This document shows, in pieces, positions 1 through 10,976 of a stretch of DNA of 64,000 nt (position 1 is its first letter; each line of letters opens with the position of its first letter). The notes under the pieces are model-generated. The model was not told where the DNA came from and ran no database searches. It saw only the letters and a program-made list of their open reading frames with translations. The position numbers and the translations under genes are program-made. Source of the DNA: Prorocentrum cordatum (Eukaryota; Sar; Dinophyceae; Prorocentrales; Prorocentraceae); NCBI GenBank assembly GCA_963575745.1, contig CAUYUJ010019344.1, positions 35,001-99,000 of the forward strand, given 5' to 3'.

Positions 1-14
1 ACCCCGCTCCCCGA

Positions 15-260
15 GATGTCCTCCTGCAGGCGGATTTTGACGACAACTAGAACATAGTCAACAAATAATCAACAAATCGACCCCTGACTAGTTGTTGCTT
101 ATGTTGGGATGTTCCTCCTGTAGAGGGACAGGCCCGGCTGACATCCGTGCATGCCCACTGCCCCTGGCCAGGCCCCCCTGGGGGGCCAGGGCGTGGTGTC
201 AGGATGCCTCGCTGACCAAGCCAGGGGACTGCGTTTACTGAAGGGGCCCTGGGACACACA
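15..260 (+). repeat. Dispersed repeat R8, copy 1
   Basis: Starts with GTCCTCCTGCAGGCGGATT and has CCTGTAGAGGGACAGGCCCG near 115-135. The same two anchors recur in the same order at 3833-4040, where a (GGA)n tract lies between them. No convincing coding signal; the short ORFs here are open in several frames. Confidence 0.5.
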
Positions 261-404
261 AATAATTACACACAAAAAACAGGATCCCCAATAATTTTTC
301 ATATTTTCTGGGTTTCAATCTTCCCACCCACTTCCCAGATGTTCCCATCTTTTCTTGAACATCGACGATTACCTGTGTCTGTGTGTTTTGTTCCCTCATG
401 AAGG

Positions 405-665
405 TGTTGAGAAGGGACCGACCGTCCCCGCATTCCTATAGGCCTACCACGACATGTTCTTTGAACCCCCCAAACATGTTCTAAGAACAATAGCGCTGCT
501 CTCAGAACATGCGCCCGATGTGTTATAAAAGAACGGTCCCAGCCAGAAATGTTCTAAGAACATGTAGTGCAAACCACAAAAGGTTCTTGGAACAATATTT
601 GGAAAGGTTCTTAGAGCAATATTTGGTGGGCCTGTAGGCGAGCCAGAACGCGTCGCCACTGCTTG
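405..665 (+). repeat. Dispersed repeat R5, copy 1
   Basis: Shares GCATTCCTATAGGCCTACC, a GGTGGGCCT segment and CGCGTCGCCACTGCTTGAA, in this order, with 9100-9275. It holds several TGTTCT/AGAACA inverted motifs, for example a near-palindrome ATGTTCTAAGAACAT around 548-562. Function unknown. The copy at 9100 is shorter and has lost most of the TGTTCT motifs. Confidence 0.6.
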
Positions 666-1024
666 AAGGTGGCCGCTTCCGGAAACCCTGACCCCAACTC
701 TCTCTTGGGAGGTAGACTTTTGCTCCCGCCGGCCTTCGCAGAGCTTCCGCCGGCGGAGCCGCCGTCGTTTCACTTCCGCCGCCCTCCGCCGCCTCCCGCC
801 GCGGAGCAGATGGCAACTCCTTCGATCCTCGAAGGCAAGGCCCTTGTTCTGGAGCGCCTCATGTCTGGACCTCGCCGCCCTGCCCCTCCCGGTCCTCCGC
901 CTCGGCCGGCCGGTCCGCCTTCTCCGGCCCCTTGTCGTCGTGCCTGGCCCGCACGCGGGCGGGGAGGGCTTGGGGGTGTGGGCTGTGCCGCACGGCCTAC
1001 AGGGACGGGGGCTGCTCGTCCTCT

Positions 1025-1425
1025 CCATCCTCATCCTCCTCCTCCTCCTCTTCGTCCTCCTCCTCCTTCTCTTCCTCCTCGTCCTCTCCGACCTCCTCCT
1101 GCTCCTCTTCCTCCTCCTCCTCCTTTTCTTCCTCCTTGCCTTCCTCCTCCTCTTCCTGCTCCTCCTCCACCTCCTCCTCCTCCTCCTCCTCCTCGTCTAC
1201 CTCCGCCTCCTGCTCCTCCTGCTCCTGCCTTTCCTCGTCCTCCTTCTTCTCCTCCTCCTCCTCCTCCTCCTCCTCCTCCTCCTCCTCCTCCTCCTCCTCC
1301 TCCTCCTCCCCCTCCTCTTCGTCCCCCTTCTCCTTTTCCTACCTCCTCTTCTTCATCCTCCTCCTGCTCCTTCTCCCCCATCCCCTTCATCCTCCTCTCC
1401 CTCCTCCTCCCCCCTGTCCGTCACC
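1025..1425 (+). repeat. (CTC)n/(TCC)n tract
   Basis: About 400 bp of near-pure CTC trinucleotides with point variants. It gives long artefactual ORFs on both strands (poly-Leu, Ser or Pro; Gly, Glu or Arg on the other strand). Confidence 0.95.
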
Positions 1426-1809
1426 CCTTCTTTCCTCCTCCTCCTCCCTCATCCCTGGTTTCCTCCTCCTCCCCCAATCCGTCACCAACCCTTCCCTCCC
1501 GGCCTCCAGTTGCACTTGTCGCCGTGGCGGCAGCGCCCCCTGGCGTAGTCCCAGCAGGCGTCCCAGTCCAGGAAGCGCAGGCCCCCGTGCAGCCCGAGGC
1601 CTGGGGCAGGGGGACAACCACGAGGACGGGGAGAATCGGAACCGCGGGTTCGCGCCGTGACGACCCCGGCGCTGGTTCCCGACGCGGCGCGGATCCTTCA
1701 ACATGGAGCAGTCGGCCGCTTCCGAAAGGACCGATCGTTCGACATCGACTGGGCCACGCGCGGCGTTCCACGTTGAACGCCGGCGGCGGGGTCGCCGCCA
1801 GTCGGCACG

Positions 1810-1910
1810 ACGCGAAGCTACCGCAGGAGGAGGAGGAGGAAGGAGGAGGAGGAGGAGAAGGAGGAAGAGGAGGCGGAGGAGGAGGAGGAGGAGGAGGAGG
1901 AGAAGGATAA
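1810..1910 (+). repeat. (GGA)n tract
   Basis: GGA/GAA trinucleotide tract, opposite in strand to the CTC tract 400 bp upstream, so the two could pair as an imperfect inverted repeat. Confidence 0.95.
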
Positions 1911-2049
1911 TCGCAACTCGAATGCCCGACGTCGTGATCTGGTGAGGCCCGGCTTCTAACCCACTCCCAGGCAAGGTCACCGCTCTCGGGCGTGGGAGCC
2001 AGCAACCAAGAACAAGCCGGCCCCCGGGACATAGCAATCTGCGGGTGGC

Positions 2050-2240
2050 GCGTCGTCGAAAAGAAATTCGACGATGGAGGGTCTGCAGGAGGGAGGGTGA
2101 GGGTGAGGGGGAGGGGGAGGGGGAGGGGGAGGAGGAGGAGGAGGAGGAGGAGGAGGAGGAGGAGGAGGAGGAGGAGCTCGGAGGAGGAGGAGGAGGAGGA
2201 GGAAAAGGAGGAGGAGGAGGAGGAAAAAGAGGAGGAGTTC
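2050..2240 (+). repeat. (GGA)n tract with shared flank R9
   Basis: (GGTGAG)/(GGGGAG) then (GGA)n. The left flank CGATGGAGGGTCTG (about 2072) occurs again directly before the (GGA)n tract at 3085, so the tract and its flank spread together rather than arising independently. Confidence 0.85.
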
Positions 2241-2639
2241 CCCACATCGGGGTTTCATTGGGTGGCGGACTTACAGGGGGAACGCAGAAGGTGTAGGAAG
2301 ATAGATAGAGCGGGGAAACGAGAGCGATGCTGTCGAAAGGCATACAAGAGGGGCACAAGAGGAGGAGGCAACGTAGACGAAGCAGAGGACAAAGTGCAGA
2401 GTGAGGGAAGGTGAAGAGGGAGAAGTGGAAGATGGTGAGGAGGAGCATGAGGAAGGAAGAAGGACGAGCAATCGGAGAGGGAGGACGTTGAGGGGAGAGG
2501 CAGGAAGTGGAAGAGGAAGGACAAGGGAACAATGGTGGAAGGGGTGAGGGAGAAGCAGGGGGGAAAAGAGAAAAGTCGATGGAGGGGAAGGCGGGAGAGC
2601 AAGTAAGGCAAGGAGAGCGGGGGGTTAGCCTCCTCGCTC

Positions 2640-2960
2640 TGTCGGAGCTTCCCTGGAAGGGTGGGAAGGGGCGCGAAACCTTGAGGCAGTATGGGTTTCG
2701 AATACCCTCCTCGCTCTGGCGGGGCCTCCCTGGAGTAGTAGGGGCACGAAATCTGATAAACAGCATGGTTTTCGAATACCCGCCTCCCTCAGGCGAGGCC
2801 TCCCTGGAGGGGTGGTGGGGTGGGGGGGGCACGGAACCTTGTAAATGGTATGATATCCCGATGCTGTCCTCGCTCCTGCGTGGCTTCCCTGGAGTGGTAG
2901 GTATGGTATGGTAGCTGTGGTATTGTATGATGGCTTTGGTATTGTAGGAGTGGCATGGTA
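2640..2960 (+). repeat. ~77-bp tandem repeat, four copies
   Basis: TTCCCTGGA/CTCCCTGGA marks each unit at about 2651, 2728, 2802 and 2886, a spacing of 74-84 bp. Units also share CTCGCTCTG and ATGGTTTTCGAATACC-like segments. The last copy runs into a GGTATGGTAT-rich stretch. Confidence 0.75.
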
Positions 2961-3064
2961 TGGTAGGCGGTGTGATATGAATTGGTATGGAGTCTGGAGA
3001 GGGAGGAGGAGAAGGAAAAGGAGAGGGTGTTCTAGGAAAAGAAGAACCCCACTCAGGATGCGGG

Positions 3065-3158
3065 GAAAGAAACTCAACGATGGAGGGTCTGGAGGAAGGA
3101 GGAGGAGGAGGAGGAGGAGGAGGAGGAGGAGGAGGAGGAGGAGGAGGAGGAGGAGGGA
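3065..3158 (+). repeat. (GGA)n tract with shared flank R9
   Basis: A pure GGA run of about 70 bp, preceded by the same CGATGGAGGGTCTG flank as the tract at 2072. Confidence 0.9.
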
Positions 3159-3368
3159 TCGCGGGAGGATTGCGAGGCGGAAGCACCCTCAGCGAGGCGC
3201 CGCGCTGCCGGGACGCAGCCCTGGGCAGGAGGACCTCCCGGAGCCGACGAGGGCGCCCGAGAGCCCTCTGCGGAGGCGTGCAGCCAACCGCGGCACCGGG
3301 CCGCGGTGTGCCCGAGTGCGTCTACGAGCAGCGGGGACAAACGCACAGACATCACGTGATCTCTCGGA

Positions 3369-3497
3369 GGCCCGCACGGACTTCGCGGATCGGTGCTGCA
3401 GCCCTCTGCCCGGCGGCAGGCGGAGCGCGCCAGGGGCGGCGCGGGAGGCGCCGCCAGGGGAGGCCCAGCGCCGATCCAACAAAACTCCGTGCGGACC
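3369..3497. mobile_element. Foldback/MITE-like element, copy 1
   Basis: Imperfect terminal inverted repeats: GGCCCGCACGGACTT and GCGGATCGGTGCT on the left against AGCGCCGATCC and CCGTGCGGACC on the right. The interior is a GGCGC-rich loop (GCGCGCCAGGGGCGGC). Same family as 12090-12258 and 14346-14548. No coding capacity, so non-autonomous if mobile. No target duplication recognised. Confidence 0.6.
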
Positions 3498-3832
3498 TCG
3501 TGTGCACCCCTGCTGAGAAATAAGAAGACTTTACGCTAAGACAATGCACGTCGCCCCAAGCGTCTTCTCAAACCGTAGCCCAGGCCCAGATACACGAAAG
3601 TTCGACGAAAGAGAAGCCCCGAGAAACGCCCAGGCTCCAGGCCAGCTTCGTAGCTTTCTCGCACGAAATCGGGAGCCCATGGAAATTGCTGCTTGTTCTC
3701 AAAATCTCTGATGGGCGTCGTTCTCCCGTCCTCCAGCGCCTCCTCCCGTCCTCAGGGGCGCAAGACCGTCGCAGCTAAAGGGCAGCGGAGCTGGCGCTTC
3801 TGGAACGTTGCTCAATCAGGCCTAGGTAGCGC

Positions 3833-4045
3833 ATGTCCTCCTGCAGCCGGATTCTGGGCGACAAGATAGAGATATTGAACAGGTAGCAATGCAGATTCAA
3901 AGCTAGTCCAAAACATCGTCCCCATACTATCTCTTGACTGTTTCTGACTGCTCCCCCGAGGAGGAGGAGGAGCAGGAGGAGGAGGAGGAGCAGGAGGAGG
4001 AGGAGGAGCAGGAGCAGTCCTGTAGAGGGACATGCCCGAGTTAAA
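3833..4045 (+). repeat. Dispersed repeat R8, copy 2, holding an (AGG)n tract
   Basis: Same anchors as copy 1 at 15-135, with a GGAGGAGGAGCAGG tract at about 3958-4018 placed between them. The tract is absent from copy 1, so it was gained in this copy or lost from the other. Confidence 0.6.
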
Positions 4046-4245
4046 CATTGGACAGAGGCCTTCGCGGGGCTCGAGGTGCGGCCTCCGCCCCCCCCCCTCC
4101 TCATGGCGCAGCACACGCTCACGGGACAGCCGGAGCGCTGACCCAAAAGGAGCCCAAAATCAGGAACGGGCCCCGACTGTCCCATACAGTCGGGGCGTTG
4201 ACCTACGGAACCCCAAATCAGGAACGAGGCCCTTATTGCTCCACA

Positions 4246-4490
4246 AGTTAAACTTCGTTTCCCCATCGGAAACATAAGGAAAACCTGAGGCAAGCTGTGA
4301 AACACTTCAGGAACACGGAGCCCCTCCCCAACGAAAAGGGTTCCTTCTTCAGCGACCCGACTGTAAGCTTAACTTCGATTTCCCATGGAAAACCCAAGGA
4401 GAACCCGAGGCAAACTGTAACGCAATCAAGGAACACCGAGCCCCTCCTCAACGAAAAGGGTTCCTTTCTTCAGCGCCCCGACCGTAGGGG
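4246..4490 (+). repeat. 120-bp tandem duplication
   Basis: Two units, AACTTCG at 4251 and at 4371. Both contain GAACAC(G/C)GAGCCCCTCC and AACGAAAAGGGTTCCTT. A third, shorter relative with CAATCAGGAACG lies just upstream (about 4155-4225). Confidence 0.8.
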
Positions 4491-4690
4491 CTCGACCAGA
4501 AGAAACCTTCCACAAGAAGAACCAAACCCTGGGACCCAAGGACGTCCGCTGATTGTTGGCGCGGGCACGTCACGCTTTCCGTCGCAGGGCCCTCGAAACC
4601 CAAGAAACCCAGGGCACCCTGGAAGCAAGCAGGGTGCTTCGTGGCACGGCCGCGTCCTCCTCCTGCTCTCCCTCTTGCGTGGTGGCACCA
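4488..4690 (+). repeat. Dispersed repeat R4, copy 1
   Basis: Shares GCGTCACGCTTTCC-like, GAAACCCAAGAAACCCAGGG and AGCAAGCAG blocks with 12908-13095 across about 180 bp. ORFs through it differ between the copies, which argues against coding. Confidence 0.7.
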
Positions 4691-5024
4691 GTCGCTCCAA
4701 CGGCACCCCCGTTCAGGCACTTTACCGCTGGCGCAGACAGCCCCTGTCACTGCACCGACCTTGAAGACGTACTGCAGCGGATTTGTTGCGTGGATTTCTG
4801 CCAAAGCACAACCCAGAAACGGCGAGTGAAAAACGACGTGAATTTCGCATGGCTCTTCTGGTCTCATTCCTGACCAACAAAAAAAGTCCGCACGACATCC
4901 ACCTCGAAACCCGCAACGCAATTCTCCAGGATAAAACGACGCGACGATCGGGACAAAATCGGATCGGGATAACTCGAAATCTCTGAGAATCGGCGGGTTT
5001 GGAGGATGTATTGGGCGCCGCGGC

Positions 5025-5077
5025 CGCTCCAGAGCGTTCCGGAACGCTCTGAGAGCGCTCCCGAACGCTCTGGAGCG
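5025..5077. repeat. Nested perfect palindromes
   Basis: A 22-bp perfect palindrome lies at 5030-5051 (CAGAGCGTTCC and its complement). It is enclosed by 15-bp perfect arms, CGCTCCAGAGCGTTC at 5025-5039 and the reverse complement at 5063-5077. Hairpin or cruciform potential; role unknown. Confidence 0.85.
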
Positions 5078-6054
5078 ATTTATCCCGATCCTAGCCCTGT
5101 TCTCCAGGACACCCCGGGCCTGTCCTGTCGCTTTCCGATCGGCATCCGCTCTGCGATGTTGGCGCCATGACCCCAAAAAAGAGGGCGTCGCGGCCGCCAT
5201 GTTTTGCGGGCCTGCGCCCGCCGGGCGTGGCCCTGGTCCTGGTGGGCCCCGGAAACGGCAGGGCCGTTTCTTCACCGCTTCCGAAACAACTCCCTTGAGC
5301 ATGGAAACGGCAAAAAAAAAACGGCGACTGGAAACGGCAACAAACACGGCTCCAAGATTGGAGCCGGCGCCTCGCCGCCGACGCGAAACGAACAGCTGCT
5401 TGGCGTGGGCCTCCACTGCCACGCGCACCCCGCCGCCGCCGTGGAGAGCCTCCGCGCGGGCCTCCGAGACAGCCCGCGCGTGTGCGGCGCCTGCCCGCCC
5501 TGCGCCCCCCCCAAAGGACGGGCACACCCCGGGGCGCACGCGAAAAAACGCCCATGGCCTGCGCGTGGGGCCCCCCTGGCCGCCCCAGGGCCCGAGGTCG
5601 GGCGCGTCCTCCGACGGGGGGATCTTGGACGAGGAGTCAAACGTGCCCAGAAATGCGCAAAAAAAAACAAAAACAGTATCCCAGAACAGTCGCCCCCACA
5701 CGATTTTGGGACCATTTTTTGGGGGGGAACAAACCTACCTCGCTTTTGACAACCCTCGCTTCCAAGAGATACCAAGCGATGCCAAACTACGGCCTGTACT
5801 GGTCAGGCCGCCTGACGAGGAGGCGCGTGGTGTATGACTTGGCTTTTCCTGGAAGCGAAAGCGGGGTAGGTAATTCACGCTCTGAAATTTTAGCAGATTC
5901 GCCCGGCAGAGGGACACGACCGACTTGACCCTGGCCCTCTCCGGCCCTCCCTCGCCTCGCGCGGCTCGCCCTTCCCTCTGCCTCGCCGCGCCCCGCCGCG
6001 GCTCGACCGCCGCCCGGTCATCCTGCGGCCGCCGGCCTGCCTGGAAGATCAGCT

Positions 6055-6265
6055 TTCGAGGAGGAGGGGGGAGGAGGAGGAGGAGGAGGAGGAGCAGGAG
6101 GAGGAGGAGCGAGGAGGAGGAGAGGAGGAGGAGGAGGAGGAGGAGGAGGAGGAGGAGGAGGAGGAGGAGGAGGAGGAGGAGGAGGAGGAGGAGGAGGAGG
6201 AGGAGGAGGAGGAGGAGGAGGAGGAGGCGGAGGAGGCGGAGGAGGAGGAGGAGGAGGGGGGGGGG
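6055..6265 (+). repeat. (GGA)n tract
   Basis: About 200 bp of GGA with rare GCA/CGA interruptions, ending in a G8 run. Confidence 0.95.
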
Positions 6266-6469
6266 CTCAGATTCCAGTTGGGGACAGCATCGAATGGCAA
6301 AGACAGGCGCTTCGAAGTTCAAGCTGCATTCCGGGGTGAACCACGGCGTTAGCCTAGCGCCGCACGGGCGAGCACGTGTGGGCGCGCGGCGCGTGGGCGC
6401 GCCCTGCCGCGAGCGCCCCTTGGCGCTGCCAGGGGCGAGCGCGGGCGAGGGTCCCCGCGCTGGAGGCTC

Positions 6470-6625
6470 GTGACGGACGGGCAGGGGCAGCAGGACGGCG
6501 GCGAGGACGAGAATGACGGCGAGGACGACGACGAAGTCGACGAAGTCGACGACATCGACGAAGCCGGCGACATCGACGAAGCCGGCGACGACGAAGCTGC
6601 GACGACGACGCCGACGACGAAGCCG
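6470..6625 (+). repeat. (GAC)-type degenerate microsatellite
   Basis: GACGACGACGAAGTCGACGA-type repeats. Similar GAC-rich stretches occur at 30255-30352 and 63675-63890. Confidence 0.75.
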
Positions 6626-6884
6626 ACGTGGGGGCGGGACACCCGGGGCGCCCAGGCCGCGTTCACGGGGCGGTGCCGCAGCGTTTCTGGAGATCTCCCG
6701 CCCCTGGCTCTCGTCTGTCTGCCAGGGGACTATCCGCCACCGTGCCTTCGGGCAGGGAGAGGGCGTGTCCCCAGGCACCCTTGTTGCAGTCCTCATTCCT
6801 CTGGAGTAGGGATTCTCACAGGACCCGGACCCGCAAGGGCCCCACCTCCCGCAGTCCAGCGCGGCTTGTCGCACGACTGTGCTG

Positions 6885-7275
6885 GGGCCCCCCGGACGGG
6901 CCAAGAGGGCTCCAAGAGCCCCCCAAGACGGCCCGAGATGGCCCCGACTCGCCGAACGATTGGTCCAAGACGCCCAAGATGGCCTGGCCTCCAGACGGCA
7001 CAGGAGGCCTCCAAGACGCCCCAAGAAGGCTCCAAGAGGCCTCCCAACAGGCCTCCAAAACACGACTCACTGATTTCCTTTGCAGGTATTTGAAAGATTG
7101 TGGCGTCCTCGCTACTTCGGCTCCCCGACGCTGCAAAACGGCCAAAGAGGCGCCCAAGATCGCTCCAAGACGGTCCCATAGGCCTGTTATAAGGGCCCCA
7201 AAACGGCCTGAAAAGGGCACCAAACGGCTGAAGGCTTAAGAGACCTCCAAGACGGCTGACAGAGCCCCCAAAACG
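6885..7275 (+). repeat. CAAGA array (10-11 bp spacing)
   Basis: Repeated CCAAGANGGC/CTCCAAGAG words every 10-11 bp. The stretch about 7065-7120 is not repetitive and may correspond to the core found in the composite elements. Relatives lie at 8020-8400, 15160-15360, 17600-17935, 20035-20205, 28400-29040, 32110-32640 and 57590-58190. Confidence 0.8.
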
Positions 7276-7479
7276 GTCCCAAGAAGGGGCCCAGACGGGG
7301 GACCCGAACGGACAGTTCGAGCCCTCGGCCCCGAGCGGAACAACTGAACAAAATACTCAAGCAACTGAACGAATTCTGGTCTCGAACATCATTCGGGATC
7401 AGACGAGCAGACTTCGTATACGAGAGTTGTGTGTAGCATGCTGCTCTACTCACTAGTTCTTGTGTGTGTGTGCTCAAAT

Positions 7480-7815
7480 CCGATATACTGCATTGGGACG
7501 TTTTTCATTGCAAGTGTCTGCGGCGTCTGCTGGGGATTGCCCTTTACTGTTTTTGTTGGAGTGCGCAATGCAACAATATTGGAGAGGATGTCTGCCAAAC
7601 AACTTCCCCGCATAGTATTGCACAAGCAACTTGCGCTCCGTAAGAACATGTGTAAGTTTCCTGGCTCTTCCACGGTGGAAGAATTGTCTTTGCACTCCCG
7701 AGGGCAGTCCGTGCAAATGGGCACTCCGCAGAAAGCGTGGCCGTCGTTGCACCAGCGGGCAGCAACGTGCACAAGCTCATGCAGTTCTCGTGAAGCGCTC
7801 TGTCCTTCTATCGCA
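7480..7815 (-). pseudogene. Cysteine-rich gene fragment, unidentified
   Basis: One minus-strand frame carries ELHELVHVAARWCNDGHAFC followed by GVPICTDCPRECKDN. The cysteine spacing (Cx6Cx3Cx2Cx3C, with a nearby His) resembles a small metal-binding module. A neighbouring frame carries YYAGKLFGRHPLQYCCIAHS, which also looks protein-like, so the copy is probably frameshifted. The base composition is ordinary, unlike the surrounding repeats. I do not recognise the family, and it could be a chance ORF. Confidence 0.3.
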
Positions 7816-8019
7816 TCATGATCATAGTCTCGTCGTCGTCCTCCGCCGATTCCCTCCCTCCTGTGCTGGCACGTCTTTGGCGTGCCTCGGGTTTTCCTTG
7901 GCGCGCGTTTGGCGCGTCAGCTTTCCCGCGCTCCTGCACGCAGTTGGCGCGCCTGCCCACGCGACCAGACGAACGCCAGGCATAGCGGCGGAGTGGCGGC
8001 GGCCGCCCAGAGGCCCCTC

Positions 8020-8400
8020 CTGGGACCCCGAAGCTGCCCCCGGGAGGCCCCCGAGAGCGCTCCGAAGGGACCCCAAGACACATGTCCGAGGCCTCCGACC
8101 CGCAAGCCAGGCGAGGTGGCGGGAGGGACCGACGGCCTTGGGCACGATCCGCTGTGCCAGGGGTGCTGCTCGCTTCCGATGGGCCCGGGAGGCGCCTCGA
8201 GATGGCCCGAAGATGTCCCGAGAGGACTCCCGCCGGAGCAAGCAAAGGGCCCCAGGGGGGGGGGGCCCGACGGCATACAAGAGCACACCGGAGCACACCG
8301 AAAGAGCGCTCCGAGAGGCCCTCCAAAGGGTCCCCAGACGGCCCCAAGGGAATCTCGGAAGAGGGCTCCAACGTGGCCTCAAGATCACCCCCCGAGAAGA
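8020..8400 (+). repeat. CAAGA array, degenerate
   Basis: Same word family as 6885-7275 (CCCCAAGACACATG, GGCCCCAAGGGAATC), more diverged, and interrupted by a G9 run at about 8260. Confidence 0.65.
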
Positions 8401-8919
8401 GGCTTTCGTTTTTGCACAGAAGACCTACATTCCCTGCAAAACGGAATGACGCGTATGATGTGTCTTCTCCGTACCATCCCAGCTCAAGGGGTCAACGCGT
8501 GAGGACTCGGACCTCGTACAGGACATGTCCCGTCGTGTCGGCTGGCGGCACTGGCGGCATCGAAGGCTTGCGCGAAACGCCCGCAGCGGCGCGCGGATGG
8601 ATGATAAGAAAACGCAGGCAGGAGTGGATGTGATTGACTGGTTCAAGAGGGCACCCACTGCGCTACGCGCAGCTGCTTAATATGGTCGAGTCTTCGCTCG
8701 CCTAGCTAGATGTAATCCCACGGCCCCAGAGGTCTCGACGCCTTCCCTGGGATCACTTTTGCATCGCGGATCGCTTTTTACAAATGTTGCGACGTCGGAT
8801 GTCTGAGAAGATGGCGCTGGTCGGGCGGCCGCTTGCGACCGAAGGTGCGGCCTTGGCAACCACCGCCGCGGGAGAGTGCGAGGCAGGAACTTGTGCATAT
8901 TAGCCGCCTGGGGAACCGA

Positions 8920-9115
8920 TCCCCAGGGACAACAGGGACCGGTGGTTGACATGGGCAACGTTTGGGCCCAAGGTTGGGGTAACAACAGATGCCGATACCA
9001 CTGCTCCACAGACCTCTCCCGGGGCGCGTTCTGGCCTGGATTTCACGGCAAATCCAGCCGTTGCGACGAAGGACGGGCAACGGTGCCGATACCCTTTGAG
9101 CAGGGACCGTCCCAG
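8920..9115 (+). repeat. Dispersed repeat R2, copy 1
   Basis: Contains CTGCTCCACAGACCTC, CCCGGGGCGCGTTCTG and AATCCAGCCGTTGCGACGA. The same blocks recur in order at 12440-12605 and 20835-20985, and in part at 63140-63240. R5 copy 2 abuts it downstream. Confidence 0.7.
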
Positions 9116-9275
9116 CATTCCTATAGGCCTACCACGACATGTTACTAGAACTGTCAAAACAAGACAGCCTCAGCCAGAAGTGTCTGACAACCATTCGTGC
9201 AGACCACAAACGGTTATTAGAACATTCTTTGGTGGGCCTTTAGACAAGACGCGACGCGTCGCCACTGCTTGAACT
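9100..9275 (+). repeat. Dispersed repeat R5, copy 2
   Basis: GCATTCCTATAGGCCTACC and CGCGTCGCCACTGCTTGAA in the same order as at 405-665, with an internal deletion of about 85 bp relative to copy 1. Confidence 0.65.
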
Positions 9276-9294
9276 CTCTCCTCCCCTGACAGTT

Positions 9295-9365
9295 GGAGGT
9301 GGAATTTGGGCCCCAAGGGGCCCGAATATGTCCGTACCCACTGTCTCCTGGGGTCCAATGGGGCT
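9295..9365 (+). repeat. Dispersed repeat R3, copy 1
   Basis: GGGCCCCAAGGGGCCCGAAT then TGTCC and CTGGGGTCC blocks, shared with 20715-20775, where R2 also lies nearby. Confidence 0.5.
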
Positions 9366-9630
9366 GGCTCTCTGGCTTGGACACCAGAAATGAGTCCGGA
9401 AAAAATGGGTACGATGCCCAACAACACATGTCGACCAAAACCGATAGCGGCCGCTGTTGGGCAGACGGCTTTCTGTGTCCGCGACGAGGCCAACAACGAG
9501 TCCAGACCAACATGAACAGGAACGACTGTCGATCTTTGTATCCATTATTTCCGTGCCAACTTCGATCGTCCCGACCTGGGCGGTGGACACGCACCCAGAC
9601 ATGCGACATCGTGAATTGCTTTCATATTAT

Positions 9631-9775
9631 GTCCTTGGAAGTCCCGACCCTTTCCCCAGGACCGGTTTTTCATCCTGAGCCGTTTTTTGACGATCCCGAG
9701 GCCGGGCGAGGGCCCCCCGAGGCCGAAACTCGCCAAAAACCTCACGTCCTGATTTTTGCACGACGCGAGCACGTC
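9631..9775 (+). repeat. Dispersed repeat R1, copy a
   Basis: Core words are TTTTTCATCCTGAGCCGTTT, CCCGAGGCCGGGCGAGGGCC and CCAAAAACCTC. Shared with 13230-13390, 13431-13590, 13828-13995 (inverted), 20990-21140 and 62110-62250 (inverted). Confidence 0.8.
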
Positions 9776-9917
9776 TGGCTAGAACCCCCCCACCTCGGAA
9801 AGAGCTCGCGCCCCTGGGCGCCGGCGGGCGTGGCGGCTGTATGTATATCGCACGCCGCGCGGCAGGGGCTCCGCGAGCCGAGCGAGAGCGAGGCGGGGAG
9901 GGGGCGGTGGAGCACGG

Positions 9918-10015
9918 AGGAGGAGGAGGAGGAGGAGGAGGAGGAGGAGGAGGGGGAGGAGGAGGAGGAGGAGGAGGAGGAGGAGGAGGAGGAGGGGGAG
10001 GAGGAGGGGGAGTAG
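9918..10015 (+). repeat. (GGA)n tract
   Basis: GGA run of about 95 bp with scattered GGG interruptions. Confidence 0.95.
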
Positions 10016-10976
10016 GGAAAAGGACCCGGACCCCCGTCCGAGGCTCGGGGGCTCGGGCTCCGAGAATACCGCTTCCATGGCGCCCTCGGGCCTGGGCCTG
10101 AGCTTCTCGCCGCCACGGCCGGGACCCCGTCGGCATTCCCGCCAGCATGCGCCCCTCCCCGAGGGCCGATGCTTCTTGGACCCCGAGCCCGGAGGGACCA
10201 GCATTGGCGGCGCGCACGAGGGGGTAGGGGGGAGGGGGGAAGGCTTCTCAGAAGCGAGCCGGTTCGTAGAAGGCGGCAGACTTACATCTACAGACAAGGC
10301 CCGCGCCTTCCAGGAAGCAGGGTGCTTCCAAGAAGCCTCCCCCCCTACCTACCTCTGCTCGTGGCTGACAGGACCCCATCGCATCGGGAAAAGCTCACGA
10401 CAGAAGGCTTGTGTCCATTTCCGGCCTCTGGGGGCCCTCACTGAGCCCCTGCGGGTCGTCAGGAAATTACGGCAGAATGACGAGCCAGGGGGCCGAGACC
10501 TGCTGGGACCCACGCTGTGAAGGAAAGCACGACGTCGGGGGTCCGGGGAGGTCGAGCAGGAGGAGGAATGCGGCGGCGGCAGAGGAGGTGGAGGCAGAGG
10601 GCGACGAGGGACTAGGTGGAGGAGGATCCTCGATTGAGGTTCTGGGGCGCTTGAGGCAGACCTCCCCAGCCCTCCGGAGGGGCCCTGCACGAGAGAACCC
10701 AGGAGGCGCCCCCCAGAGTCCTCTGGAGGAGGAGGCGCGGACTAAAACGAGGGACAGAGAGGCCAATGCCAGATAACGCGCGCTTCTGTGCGCGGGGGCT
10801 CCGCGCGGGCGGACTGCTGCGCAGACTCCGCGCGACGCCCTCGCGGCCAGCTGCGGCACTCGGGGCTGCCTGGCGCGGCGAGGAGGGGCAGCGGGGGGAG
10901 GAAGAAGAGCGGAGCACGTGCCGCGAGGGCCAGGCGCTCGACCTGGAGACGCACGGCAGATAGCGTCAGGTGGTGC

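Noticed and set aside
540-565. TGTTCT/AGAACA inverted motifs as hormone- or heat-shock-type response elements
   Set aside because: These are part of repeat R5, with no adjacent gene. Resemblance alone is not evidence of regulation.
663-1910. 415-codon plus-strand ORF (and overlapping long ORFs) across the CTC and GGA tracts
   Set aside because: Stop-free because CTC/GGA repeats contain no stop in any frame. Poly-Pro/Ser/Leu translation, open in several frames and on both strands.
1387-3186. 599-codon minus-strand ORF
   Set aside because: Runs through three (GGA)n tracts and a tandem repeat. No domain, and the composition follows the repeats.
5735-7063. 442-codon minus-strand ORF
   Set aside because: Spans (GGA)n, a GAC microsatellite and a CAAGA array. 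Poly-Leu translation only.
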